This document shows positions 1 through 6,642 of a stretch of 24,494 nucleotides of DNA, piece by piece. A program made the translations under genes and the position numbers. Source of the DNA: SIG480 sp045537045 (GTDB lineage: Bacteria; Bacillota; Clostridia; Oscillospirales; JAAYXM01); assembly GCA_045537045.1 (NCBI GenBank), contig JAZSOS010000013.1, positions 1-24,494 of the forward strand, given 5' to 3'. The stretch's first letter is position 1. Each line of letters opens with the position of its first letter. The notes beneath the pieces are model-generated. The model made no database searches. It was not told the DNA's origin and was given only the letters and a program-made list of their open reading frames with translations.

Positions 1-119
1 ACAAGGTACACCCTTTCTGGGGTATGCTGTGTGTCTTTTGTTTTTCGCGGTAAAGGAGTGAGTGTTTTATGAGGGTACAGTAACAAAAAACGGACAGTTA
101 GTTAAGGAGGTAAATGTGT

Positions 120-161
120 ATGAGAAAAGTCAAAGGTGATGTGTATGCGGGAAATAACTGA
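120..161 (+). CDS. 13-codon short ORF upstream of and overlapping the clamp-like gene
   Basis: A very strong Shine-Dalgarno sequence (AAGGAGG, 104-110) sits nine bases before an ATG that opens only 13 codons (MRKVKGDVYAGNN) before TGA at 159-161. The next gene's best start, ATG 145, lies inside this short ORF in another frame, with its own weaker AAAGG site. The arrangement would suit a leader peptide that couples translation into the downstream gene. It could equally be the remnant of a longer original N-terminus broken by an indel. The ribosome site is clearly seen; the role is inference. Confidence 0.35.
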   Translation: MRKVKGDVYAGNN

Positions 162-867
162 GCTTGTCCCCGTAACGTATCACGACGGAGAAAACGCAAT
201 TCGTATAGGATGCTTTGCAGATACGCTGGTGTATTACACTGTAAAAGAGGGTGAACATTCCCTTGTTGCAATGCGGTTCGGCGGGTATCCCGAGCAGGTG
301 TTCTCAAATCTCGCCGCCGTCGCAGGTGACGGTGAGATTGAGGTAGGCATCAGCGGTTCGCATGCGGTGTTTATGAAGAAAGGCGTACTATTTTGTGCAA
401 AGCGTTTGCCGGGCGAATATGTGGATGTTGATACGCTCATAAGCTCGGTGAAGCCCGCGCTTACCGTAAAGACGGAATGTGATGAGTTGAAAACTGCACT
501 GCTTGATATATGCGGCGTGGCAACGGTCGGAAACGACTCGTCATATATATGCCTTAAGTTCGGTGAGAATGCGATAGAGATATCAACACAGAATGCTAAC
601 TGCGGCGGTGAGAGGACAGTCAGCTGTGTGACAATCGACGGAGATGCCGGAAAGAGCTTCCACTACTCGGTCAGCGCAATGCGCGATGCCCTAAAAACTG
701 TTGACGGTTCACTCATAATGCAGGTGGATGAGCGCGGATATCTTCTTGTGTTCGACCGCGAGAACAAGTATATGACGGTTCCTATATCACAGCACGCGGT
801 AAAAAGGAAAGCGGAAGCAATTCGCGAAAAGCGCACAAAACACCGCGCTGAGCAGAAGGTCGCATAG
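145..867 (+). CDS. DNA polymerase III beta (sliding clamp)-like protein
   Basis: This 240-residue protein carries a C-terminal segment that reads like the last domain of a beta clamp: YSVSAMRDALKTVDGSLIMQV, then a hydrophobic strand and a closing MTVPIS, comparable to the 'llmPvr' end of DnaN. True clamps are about 370 residues with three domains, so this is a shorter, diverged relative of the kind found on Clostridia integrative elements and plasmids. The tail after residue 215 is basic (KRKAEAIREKRTKHRAEQK). I chose ATG 145 because AAAGG at 132-136 is eight bases upstream; ATG 139 and GTG 136 are alternatives. A MoxR-like gene follows 27 bases downstream. A role in element replication is inferred from the fold resemblance and context only. 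Confidence 0.5.
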   Translation: MREITELVPVTYHDGENAIRIGCFADTLVYYTVKEGEHSLVAMRFGGYPEQVFSNLAAVAGDGEIEVGISGSHAVFMKKGVLFCAKRLPGEYVDVDTLISSVKPALTVKTECDELKTALLDICGVATVGNDSSYICLKFGENAIEISTQNANCGGERTVSCVTIDGDAGKSFHYSVSAMRDALKTVDGSLIMQVDERGYLLVFDRENKYMTVPISQHAVKRKAEAIREKRTKHRAEQKVA

Positions 868-894
868 AGAAAATTTACGGAGGTACATAAAAAT

Positions 895-1071
895 ATGTTG
901 TTTACAAAGATGAATGGGATTATTGATGAGGTAAATGCAAAAGTATCCGAGCGTGAAGAGCTTACGGAATGTATAGCACTGAGCCTTCTTTCGGGCAAGA
1001 ACCTTTTTATCCTCGGTGATACGGGTCAGGCAAAAAGCTTTTGCATAAACGAGTTTCGCAAGCGTATATGA
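895..1071 (+). pseudogene. MoxR/RavA-type AAA+ ATPase, truncated after Walker A
   Basis: An intact start (GGAGG about 12 bases upstream) opens 58 codons matching the N-terminus of MoxR-family AAA+ ATPases: the VNAKVSEREELTECIALSLLSGKN segment, then FILGDTGQAKS, which is the Walker A P-loop, then INEFRKRI and TGA at 1069-1071. Full-length relatives are several hundred residues, so Walker B, the sensors and everything else are missing. No continuation is visible in any frame downstream. The gene therefore appears cut by a rearrangement shortly after residue 57, and the IS256 remnant about 230 bases on may mark the cause. A 57-residue product is unlikely to hydrolyse ATP. Confidence 0.7.
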
Positions 1072-1150
1072 GCGGTACTCACCGCAGGATATCTTGCGCT
1101 GTGCAGTAGCGAAAAATGTAGTTAGTGTGGAGATTTAGAAGATATAAAAG

Positions 1151-1181
1151 ACGGCAAGTGTTCGCTTTGAATACTTGCCGT
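1151..1181 (+). terminator. Stem-loop after the truncated ATPase gene
   Basis: ACGGCAAGT (1151-1159) pairs perfectly with ACTTGCCGT (1173-1181) around a 13-base loop. It is followed by a modestly T-rich TGTTGAGGTTT, not a real U-tract. It may be a weak terminator on either strand. The rest of 1072-1303 shows no gene or recognisable motif. Confidence 0.4.
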
Positions 1182-1303
1182 TGTTGAGGTTTCCGCCTGT
1201 CTGAAAAGGACTATGACAAAATGTAAGCGGATGAATATTTGATTGCTTTAGACTTTTTCGTTGAAAGAAGATTGTAACTTATACAACCACTTGTATCTGC
1301 TGT

Positions 1304-1495
1304 ATGTTAGAAGGCCTTAACTGTCAGCTTCGTAAAGTCACCAAAAACAAAGGGGTGCTTCCGACAGACGATAGCCTGCTCAAAATGCTTTATCTTGCTA
1401 TGATGGATATCACCAAGAAGTGGACAGGTAAGCGTCGTGAATGGGCACAAATTCATTCTCAGGTTGAGATTTTCTTTGCCGACAGGTTAAGTTAA
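1304..1495 (+). mobile_element. IS256-family (Mutator-type) transposase, C-terminal fragment
   Basis: The reading frame translates to the classic C-terminal end of IS256-family DDE transposases: LEGLNCQLRKVTKNKGVLPTDD, then LLKMLYLAMMDITKKW, then REWAQIHSQVEIFFADRL and stop. Only about 63 of the family's roughly 400 residues remain. The catalytic DDE residues lie upstream of this part and are absent. The preceding bases (ATACAACCACTTGTATCTGC) look like a degraded version of the usual '(I)YTTNAIEG' stretch. It is a non-functional relic marking past transposition next to the truncated ATPase gene. Family identity is confident; the listed ATG is just the first in-frame methionine, not a real start. 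Confidence 0.85.
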
Positions 1496-1579
1496 TATCA
1501 TAAAATCCCGGGCAAATCAAGGGTGGAATTAACGCCCTCAAAATGAGGCACCCTTGACATGTCTATGCTTTTATGATAT
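1495..1579. repeat. Nested 85-nt imperfect palindrome
   Basis: Three concentric inverted repeats share one centre: ATATCATAAAA (1495-1505) with TTTTATGATAT (1569-1579), TCAAGGGTG (1517-1525) with CACCCTTGA (1549-1557), and CCTCA (1536-1540) with TGAGG (1544-1548). All three are perfect, separated by unpaired stretches of 11 and 10/0 bases. The structure begins at the stop codon of the transposase fragment. It could be a terminal structure of the insertion sequence, a separate palindromic repeat, or a structured RNA. Confidence 0.7.
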
Positions 1580-1589
1580 ATTGCAGCTA

Positions 1590-1623
1590 AGGGATGAAAT
1601 CCTGAAATATGGATTTCATCCCT
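1590..1623 (-). terminator. Perfect 13-bp stem-loop after the LacI-family gene
   Basis: AGGGATGAAATCC (1590-1602) and GGATTTCATCCCT (1611-1623) form a perfect 13-bp stem with an 8-base loop, ten bases past the stop codon of the leftward regulator gene. There is no T-run on either exit side, so it is a transcript-end or barrier hairpin, not a textbook intrinsic terminator. Confidence 0.55.
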
Positions 1624-1633
1624 CGCAAAACAC

Positions 1634-2680
1634 TTAGATTATATTATCATTAAAATATGTATGCAGATTGCTTTTTATCACAAGGATAGGGGAAATATGC
1701 ACGGTTTTTTCGATTTCCTTGTGCTCGGCAATATGCTCGTATAAAACTCTTACTGCGGTACGTGCCTGCCGCTCTAAGTCTTGAAAAATAGTGCACTGTA
1801 CAATACCTGACTTAAGATAATGGCAAACAACGCTGTCGATATCGGTACAAACTACCTTTAAGTCGAGTTTTTCTTCTTCGATTATCTTTCCGATAGAAGC
1901 GAAGTTTGAGGTGGCAGAATAAAGACCGTGAAGGTTTTTGTTATTGCCCAGTATCTTCTTTATAAGCTGAAGGGCGATGGTATCATCATCATGGGTTTCA
2001 TAAACTCCGACGGAGTTTAACCCGTACTCCTTAAGACTGTCGATAAAACCCTGAATTTTATGCTTATGCTCAATGTTATCCTTATTACCGACAAAAATAG
2101 CAACATTTGCATCCTTTTTGGTGCAAAGGCTAAGCATTTCTGCAGCCATCTGCCCTGAACCGTAAGCATCTACCTGGACAGAACACAAATACTTGTTTGT
2201 GGTGGATTGCGAATCTCCGATTATAACAATAGGAATCTTTTTTTCTTCAAGCTTTGAAAATACATTTTCAAGACCGCCGGGGAAAAAGTCGCAAAGGATA
2301 ATTCCGTTAATCTCGTCCTCAATGCATTGGTTCAGCGCGTTTACGGTGTCAATGCTGGAATAAAGATTTTCTATTACATAGTAACGTTTTTCAACGTTAT
2401 AGTCCAGAAGTCGTTCGAACTCAATATCAAGTCCTTTCTCAAGGAAAGAAAAATAGTTTTCCGCGGTTGAAGGGATTACAACACCGATCACAATGGTGTT
2501 TCGAGCCATACTCTGAGCAACCTTATTAATGTGATAGCCCAGTTCGTTGGCGGTTTTAAGGATTCTTTCTCTTAAATCTTTTTTTACGCCTCTTTTGTTA
2601 TTCAAAGCTTTGCTTACTACGCCGTTGGATACTCCTAATTTTTTGGAAATATCTTTTATGGTCACTCTCTTTTGTTCCAT
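1634..2680 (-). CDS. LacI/GalR-family transcriptional regulator
   Basis: This 348-residue protein has the family's standard length and order. Residues 5-56 form the helix-turn-helix and hinge (VTIKDISKKLGVSNGVVSKALNNK, then LGYHINKVAQSMA). A periplasmic-binding-protein-like effector domain runs from about residue 65 (IGVVIPSTAENYF) to the end. Family members usually bind a sugar or sugar phosphate through this domain; the ligand cannot be read here. It is transcribed away from the toroid/aminotransferase operon from a near-consensus promoter (2711-2739). One LacI-type palindrome lies just upstream of its own -35 box and another lies inside the divergent promoter. This suggests it represses the rightward operon and possibly itself. 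The start is ATG 2680-2678, with AAGGCAGG upstream as ribosome site. Confidence 0.93.
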   Translation of the reverse strand: MEQKRVTIKDISKKLGVSNGVVSKALNNKRGVKKDLRERILKTANELGYHINKVAQSMARNTIVIGVVIPSTAENYFSFLEKGLDIEFERLLDYNVEKRYYVIENLYSSIDTVNALNQCIEDEINGIILCDFFPGGLENVFSKLEEKKIPIVIIGDSQSTTNKYLCSVQVDAYGSGQMAAEMLSLCTKKDANVAIFVGNKDNIEHKHKIQGFIDSLKEYGLNSVGVYETHDDDTIALQLIKKILGNNKNLHGLYSATSNFASIGKIIEEEKLDLKVVCTDIDSVVCHYLKSGIVQCTIFQDLERQARTAVRVLYEHIAEHKEIEKTVHISPILVIKSNLHTYFNDNII

Positions 2681-2710
2681 AATTTACCTGCCTTGTAATA
2701 TTGTAGTTAT

Positions 2711-2739
2711 ATGATAGCACAAATTAAAAACAGTGTCAA
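2711..2739 (-). promoter_or_regulatory. Sigma-A promoter of the LacI-family gene
   Basis: Read on the minus strand, TTGACA (2739-2734) and TATCAT (2716-2711) are separated by exactly 17 bases, a near-perfect housekeeping promoter about 30 bases upstream of the regulator's start codon. Confidence 0.8.
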
Positions 2740-2748
2740 ACGCAAAAA

Positions 2749-2764
2749 GGGAAAACGATTTCCC
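2749..2764. promoter_or_regulatory. LacI-type operator candidate O1
   Basis: GGGAAAACGATTTCCC is a 16-base palindrome centred on CG with one non-complementary pair (14 of 16 bases matched). It lies ten bases upstream of the regulator's -35 box. The central CG and A/T-rich arms are typical of LacI-family operators, and it resembles the second site at 2907-2920. Confidence 0.65.
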
Positions 2765-2904
2765 GAAATGATACGGATTTATTTATTGCAACTAAAAAAT
2801 ATTTTTTAATTTTTTTTGGGAAAATTATGAAAAAATCTCTTAAAACCTATGAATATCAAGGTTTTTGGTAAAAATAGAAAAATTAAAAATTTTTCACAAA
2901 ACAC

Positions 2905-2933
2905 TTGAAAAACGTTTTCCGATAGTGTATAAT
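2905..2933 (+). promoter_or_regulatory. Sigma-A promoter of the toroid/aminotransferase operon
   Basis: TTGAAA (2905-2910), a 17-base spacer and a perfect TATAAT (2928-2933) lie 31 bases before the ATG at 2965. The 130 bases upstream are extremely A/T-rich with several A- and T-tracts, so UP-element stimulation or DNA curvature is possible. Confidence 0.85.
2907..2920. promoter_or_regulatory. LacI-type operator candidate O2, inside the promoter spacer
   Basis: GAAAAACGTTTTCC contains the perfect palindrome AAAACGTTTT with matching outer G/C. It overlaps the end of the -35 box and the spacer of the rightward promoter, so a bound repressor would exclude RNA polymerase. It shares the AAAACG core and TTTCC end with O1. 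The alignment to the CcpA cre consensus is off by one base, so the local LacI protein is the likelier binder. Confidence 0.7.
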
Positions 2934-2964
2934 GTAGTCGACAATTAATAAGGAGGAAATAAAG

Positions 2965-3987
2965 ATGAACAAAGCGGAATTACAAATAAAATTTGAAGCA
3001 GGCCGCAAGGCTATAAGAAAAGCTGTTGACTTCCAGCTTGGTTTCCTGCAGGAGGATGGCGGATACATATGGGACGGTTACGTTCCCGATGCTTTCCACA
3101 AGCAGGCTTATTCATGGAATCTTGTCGGTAACAACGAAGAAGCTCACCGCCTTTTAACCTGGATCAGAGACAATCGCCTTCGTCCTGACGGCTCTTTGAT
3201 TTTAACAGAGGATATAAATGATACTGAAAACAACGTAGATGTTTACAAGCACGCATGGACTTGCCAGGGTGCACACCGTTTGGGTCGTTTTGATGTGTCT
3301 TATCCTGTATATAATTTCACAAAAACTTTGGCGATGCCCTGCGGCGGTTTCCCGTTACATAAAGGAATGCCCAATGCACGAATGATGACAACTGCATGGT
3401 TTGGCACAACGGCTTTGTATTTTAACGATATGGAGACGGCTTTAAAGTGTGCCGAATGGTGCATCAACGTTTTGGAAGCTCAGCCGGATGAGAACAGATT
3501 TTATTTCATGACCACACCGGACGGCAAGCTCGCATTAGAGGCTGACGGCGGTGAATTCATTGATAATAAAAAGCTTAAGCAGTGCTATTGGGAATGTGGC
3601 TTTGCCATGATTCTTATGAATCGCTTATATCAGATTACCAAGGATGAAAAATATCTCGGCTACACAAAGCGTTATATGGAATTTTTGTTTACCTGTGCAG
3701 AAGATGTATGGAGCTACTGGGGAAGCGGTAAGGCAGCACTCGGCTGTGCTATGTACTACTCCTTCACAGGCGATGAAAGAGCTATGGAAGCAGCAGTTAA
3801 ATTTATTGACTTTGTTGTGGAAACACAGGTTAAGGTTAAGGATAAGGACGGTAAATATGCAGGCGGCCTTTGGTATGATGACGAGCCGGATATTTTGCTT
3901 ATCTATATCGACCATGCAGCTTGTTTCTCGGGCTGGGTACTTGACAGTATCTCATACATCGAGTCCAGAATGGGTATTTTGAAATAA
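2965..3987 (+). CDS. Uncharacterised alpha/alpha-toroid protein (terpenoid-cyclase / six-hairpin-like)
   Basis: This 340-residue cytoplasmic protein has no signal peptide. It is built of repeated helical hairpins: AVDFQLGFLQEDGGYIWDGY near 20, NNEEAHRLLTWIRDNRLRPDGS near 70, METALKCAEWCINVLEA near 155, YWECGFAMILMNRLYQITKDEKYLGYTKRYMEFLF near 210-240, ERAMEAAVKFIDFVVETQ near 270. Such repeats form the alpha/alpha barrel seen in terpenoid cyclases, glucuronyl hydrolases and six-hairpin glycosidases. The WxRGxGW-type motif of GH88/GH105 is absent, so I do not assign those activities. It is first in a two-gene operon, 15 bases before a class III aminotransferase, under an apparent LacI-type operator. 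GGAGG lies ten bases before ATG 2965. The substrate is unknown. Confidence 0.6.
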   Translation: MNKAELQIKFEAGRKAIRKAVDFQLGFLQEDGGYIWDGYVPDAFHKQAYSWNLVGNNEEAHRLLTWIRDNRLRPDGSLILTEDINDTENNVDVYKHAWTCQGAHRLGRFDVSYPVYNFTKTLAMPCGGFPLHKGMPNARMMTTAWFGTTALYFNDMETALKCAEWCINVLEAQPDENRFYFMTTPDGKLALEADGGEFIDNKKLKQCYWECGFAMILMNRLYQITKDEKYLGYTKRYMEFLFTCAEDVWSYWGSGKAALGCAMYYSFTGDERAMEAAVKFIDFVVETQVKVKDKDGKYAGGLWYDDEPDILLIYIDHAACFSGWVLDSISYIESRMGILK

Positions 3988-4002
3988 GAGGAGAAAAAGA
4001 AT

Positions 4003-5379
4003 ATGTACACAGAAAAAGAAATACAGGAGATAAAGGAATATGCTGCCAAGCATATCTGCACACACTACGCAGTAAACGAGGATATTGACAAGCATCCTAA
4101 AATTTACGACAGAAGTGAAGGTGCATACGTTTATGACATTCACGGAACTCGTTATCTTGACACCTTTGGTTCACTTTTAACAACAATCTGCGGCCATAAC
4201 AACAAGGAAATTATGGATGCTATTTATGAGCAGTCCAAGAAAATTGACTTTTTCCCGAACTTCGGTGATGACTATTGCACACCTGTAGTTGAGCTTTGCA
4301 AAAGACTTGAAAAGGTTATGCCCAAAGGCTTATCCTCATTCTTCTTTGTTTCCAGCGGCTCTGAAGCAAATGACGCGGCTATGAAAATGGCTCGTTCATA
4401 TCACTTGAATAAAGGTGATTCCAAGAGATATAAGGTTATTTCAAGACAGGGCTCTTACCACGGAACAACGGTTTCAACAATGTCTGCCTGCGGTATTGAC
4501 TACTTCAGAAAGAATTACGAGCCGATGGTAAATCCGTTTATTATAAGAACCTTCGGTGCCAACTGCAAGCACTGCCATTTGGGCAAGAAAAAGGCAACCT
4601 GTAATATGGATTGTATCGAGTCTTTGCGTCAGACTATTATCGACAATGACCCTGAGACAATTTCCTGCCTTATAATGGATCCGCTTCCGGGCTCCAATTC
4701 AGGCTATCCTGTTCCGCCGGAAGGCTATCTGCAGAAGGTTAGAGAGCTTTGCGATGAATATGGCATCCTTCTTATCTTTGATGAAATTCAGGTCGGTATT
4801 GTAAAGAGCGGTGCTATGTTCGTATCCGAGCTTTACGGCGTAACTCCTGATATTTTAACTACTGCTAAATCCCTTACCAACGGTATGATGCCGATGGGTA
4901 TGTGCGCAATGAAGCAGGAAATCATGGATTCCTTCCGTGAAAAGCCGGGCAATGAGTTTATCAGCGGTAACACCTTCGGTGCTCACAACTTAGCTTGTGC
5001 GGCAGCTATTGCAACTCTTGATTACATAGAAAACAACAAATTAATCGAAAGATGCAATATGTTAAGCGATTACATAAAGAAAAAGATTGAAGTTCTCATG
5101 GAGAAATACGACTTTGTTTCGGGCTATGAAGGACTTGGTCTTATGCTGTGCATTGAGCTTGCATACACCAAGGGCGAGGAGCTTGTTCCGCTTAATCCCG
5201 AATACAAGGTTGGTACATTTATCAACGATTTCTGCTATGACCACGGACTTATTATGAGAAACAATGACGATTTAATCGTTGTTGCGCCTCCTGTCATCTT
5301 CACGCACGAGCAGGTTGATGTAATGATGGATACATTCGATTTGGCATTAGCCGCAGCAAAGGAAAAATTCAACCTGTAA
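4003..5379 (+). CDS. Class III PLP-dependent aminotransferase
   Basis: This 458-residue protein has the expected length of a fold-type I class III aminotransferase (ornithine/4-aminobutyrate aminotransferase group). Visible marks are SSGSEAN at 117-123, which contacts the cofactor phosphate; LIFDEIQVGI with Asp260, which pairs with the pyridine nitrogen; and TTAKSLTNGMMPMG with Lys289 as the predicted PLP Schiff-base lysine. Between residues 188 and 204 is CKHCHLGKKKATCNMDC, a four-cysteine insertion known in one subset of this class and able to bind a metal. It would transfer an amino group to or from an omega-amino compound, amino sugar or aldehyde; the substrate cannot be read. Fifteen bases separate it from the toroid gene, so both share the LacI-type promoter. 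The ribosome site is AGAGGAG. Confidence 0.9.
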   Translation: MYTEKEIQEIKEYAAKHICTHYAVNEDIDKHPKIYDRSEGAYVYDIHGTRYLDTFGSLLTTICGHNNKEIMDAIYEQSKKIDFFPNFGDDYCTPVVELCKRLEKVMPKGLSSFFFVSSGSEANDAAMKMARSYHLNKGDSKRYKVISRQGSYHGTTVSTMSACGIDYFRKNYEPMVNPFIIRTFGANCKHCHLGKKKATCNMDCIESLRQTIIDNDPETISCLIMDPLPGSNSGYPVPPEGYLQKVRELCDEYGILLIFDEIQVGIVKSGAMFVSELYGVTPDILTTAKSLTNGMMPMGMCAMKQEIMDSFREKPGNEFISGNTFGAHNLACAAAIATLDYIENNKLIERCNMLSDYIKKKIEVLMEKYDFVSGYEGLGLMLCIELAYTKGEELVPLNPEYKVGTFINDFCYDHGLIMRNNDDLIVVAPPVIFTHEQVDVMMDTFDLALAAAKEKFNL

Positions 5380-5701
5380 AATAAATATCAACTTATTGTT
5401 TTTCGATAGTCCTCGCGTTTTACTGATTGTGCTTGCCCTTTATGAAACATTTGCTATACCCCGGGCTTTCCGTTTGGGGTATAGCATGTGTTTCCATAAA
5501 TATCAAAAGTTATTTTTGCCCGATGTGTAAAGGGTGACAAAAAAGAGTAGAAGCAAAAATATGTGACGGTTATGCCCAATCGGCATAGATATGGGCATAC
5601 AACAGATCAGATATATCAAGGTGTACGAACATCTATATCTTTATTTTTTAGAATTATATTAAAATATAGTCTTATGACTTAAAGTTAAGGGGCGTATTGT
5701 T
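5380..5701. other. 322-bp intergenic region between the aminotransferase and epimerase genes
   Basis: It holds no credible ORF. It contains the strong hairpin at 5452-5486, then TATGCCC (5571-5577) paired with GGGCATA (5593-5599) around a 15-base loop, then an A/T-rich stretch with -10-like TATATT (5655-5660) and TAAAAT (5660-5665) but no convincing -35 box. An undefined promoter for the downstream genes probably lies in 5600-5690. Confidence 0.45.
5452..5486 (+). terminator. Stem-loop closing the toroid/aminotransferase operon
   Basis: TGCTATACCCC (5452-5462) pairs perfectly with GGGGTATAGCA (5476-5486) around a 13-base loop. The exit side, TGTGTTTCC, is only weakly T-rich. Its position 72 bases after the aminotransferase stop makes termination the likely role. 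Confidence 0.6.
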
Positions 5702-6589
5702 ATGAATAAGATTATAATGCATATTAATTACGGCGAGGTTACCTATAATTCTTTTGGCAAAAAAACAATTGATGATATTTGTAAACATGCTGCGGAGCTT
5801 GGATTTGACGGAATAGAGTTCCGTGGCGAACTGCCCAGGAATCTTAGTTCTCTTTCTTTTAAAGAATATGCTGCTCAGATTGGAGAAGGAAAGAAAAAAT
5901 ACGGTCTTTCTGAAATATTGTTTGGTATTGAACTGGGCAAATGCACGAGTGCTGATAAAGAAGAACGCACTAAAGATATCGATGAAGCATTTGAAAAGGC
6001 GAGAATCGCAAACGAACTTTGCGGAACAACTATATGCAATACCTTTGCTGCAACAGTCAAATCATCTATTTCTACTGCACCGACAACCTCATACGAGTTT
6101 CACGGAAGCGCAGCTGCAACACGCAATGACTGGGAACTAACAGTTGATTCTTTTCAACAGCTTGGCCGTAGGCTCGAAAAAATTGGTGTAAAGTTCGCTT
6201 TTGAAACACATATGAACTATATTCATGATCTCCCGGCTTCCTCAAAAAAGCTCGTTGACCTTATTGATTCCCCTGTAATTGGCATCAACATGGACTATGG
6301 CAACACAGCATACTTCCCGGTTCATCCGACAGTTGAAGAAACCATCGAACTTTATGGTAACAAGCTTTTCTATACTCATCTTAAAAATGGTTGCACTGTT
6401 CCTGGCTCAACATTCCGTATGGCAACTGGTCTTGGTGATGGGGATATCAACCATCGTGCATACTATGCAAAGCTTTGCGAAGTTGGCTTTGATGGACTGA
6501 TAGGCATTGAAGCACCACGTGGCGGTGACCGCAGCTGGTTTGCAAAGCAGGATGTTGACTACTTCAAGTCCGTTATGGCATCTTTTTAA
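5702..6589 (+). CDS. Sugar phosphate isomerase/epimerase (xylose-isomerase-like TIM barrel)
   Basis: This 295-residue cytoplasmic protein belongs to the AP-endonuclease-2/xylose-isomerase-like TIM barrel superfamily, whose members move carbonyls or invert stereocentres on keto-sugars using a divalent metal. The opening strand LGFDGIEFRG and the metal-site strands are present: FAFETH with Glu168 and His170, INMDYGN with Asp198, THLKNG with His226, and GIEAPRGGDRSWF with Glu270. The complete metal set suggests an active enzyme. AAGGGG lies upstream of ATG 5702. It leads a run of cytoplasmic sugar genes and is only distantly like the second family member at 21721. The sugar is not predictable from sequence. 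Confidence 0.85.
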   Translation: MNKIIMHINYGEVTYNSFGKKTIDDICKHAAELGFDGIEFRGELPRNLSSLSFKEYAAQIGEGKKKYGLSEILFGIELGKCTSADKEERTKDIDEAFEKARIANELCGTTICNTFAATVKSSISTAPTTSYEFHGSAAATRNDWELTVDSFQQLGRRLEKIGVKFAFETHMNYIHDLPASSKKLVDLIDSPVIGINMDYGNTAYFPVHPTVEETIELYGNKLFYTHLKNGCTVPGSTFRMATGLGDGDINHRAYYAKLCEVGFDGLIGIEAPRGGDRSWFAKQDVDYFKSVMASF

Positions 6590-6642
6590 AGGTTTAAGTT
6601 GTAAAAATAAAAATGATAAATATATAAAGGAAAGGGAAATAT

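Noticed and set aside
2905..2920. Possible CcpA catabolite-response element over the rightward promoter
   Set aside because: The TTG...CG spacing is one base longer than the cre consensus and the 3' half lacks the CAW end. The local LacI-family protein is the simpler explanation.
2965..3987. Unsaturated glucuronyl hydrolase (GH88/GH105) as identity of the toroid protein
   Set aside because: It was attractive given the lyase, but the WxRGxGW-type motif and the catalytic aspartate context are not found.
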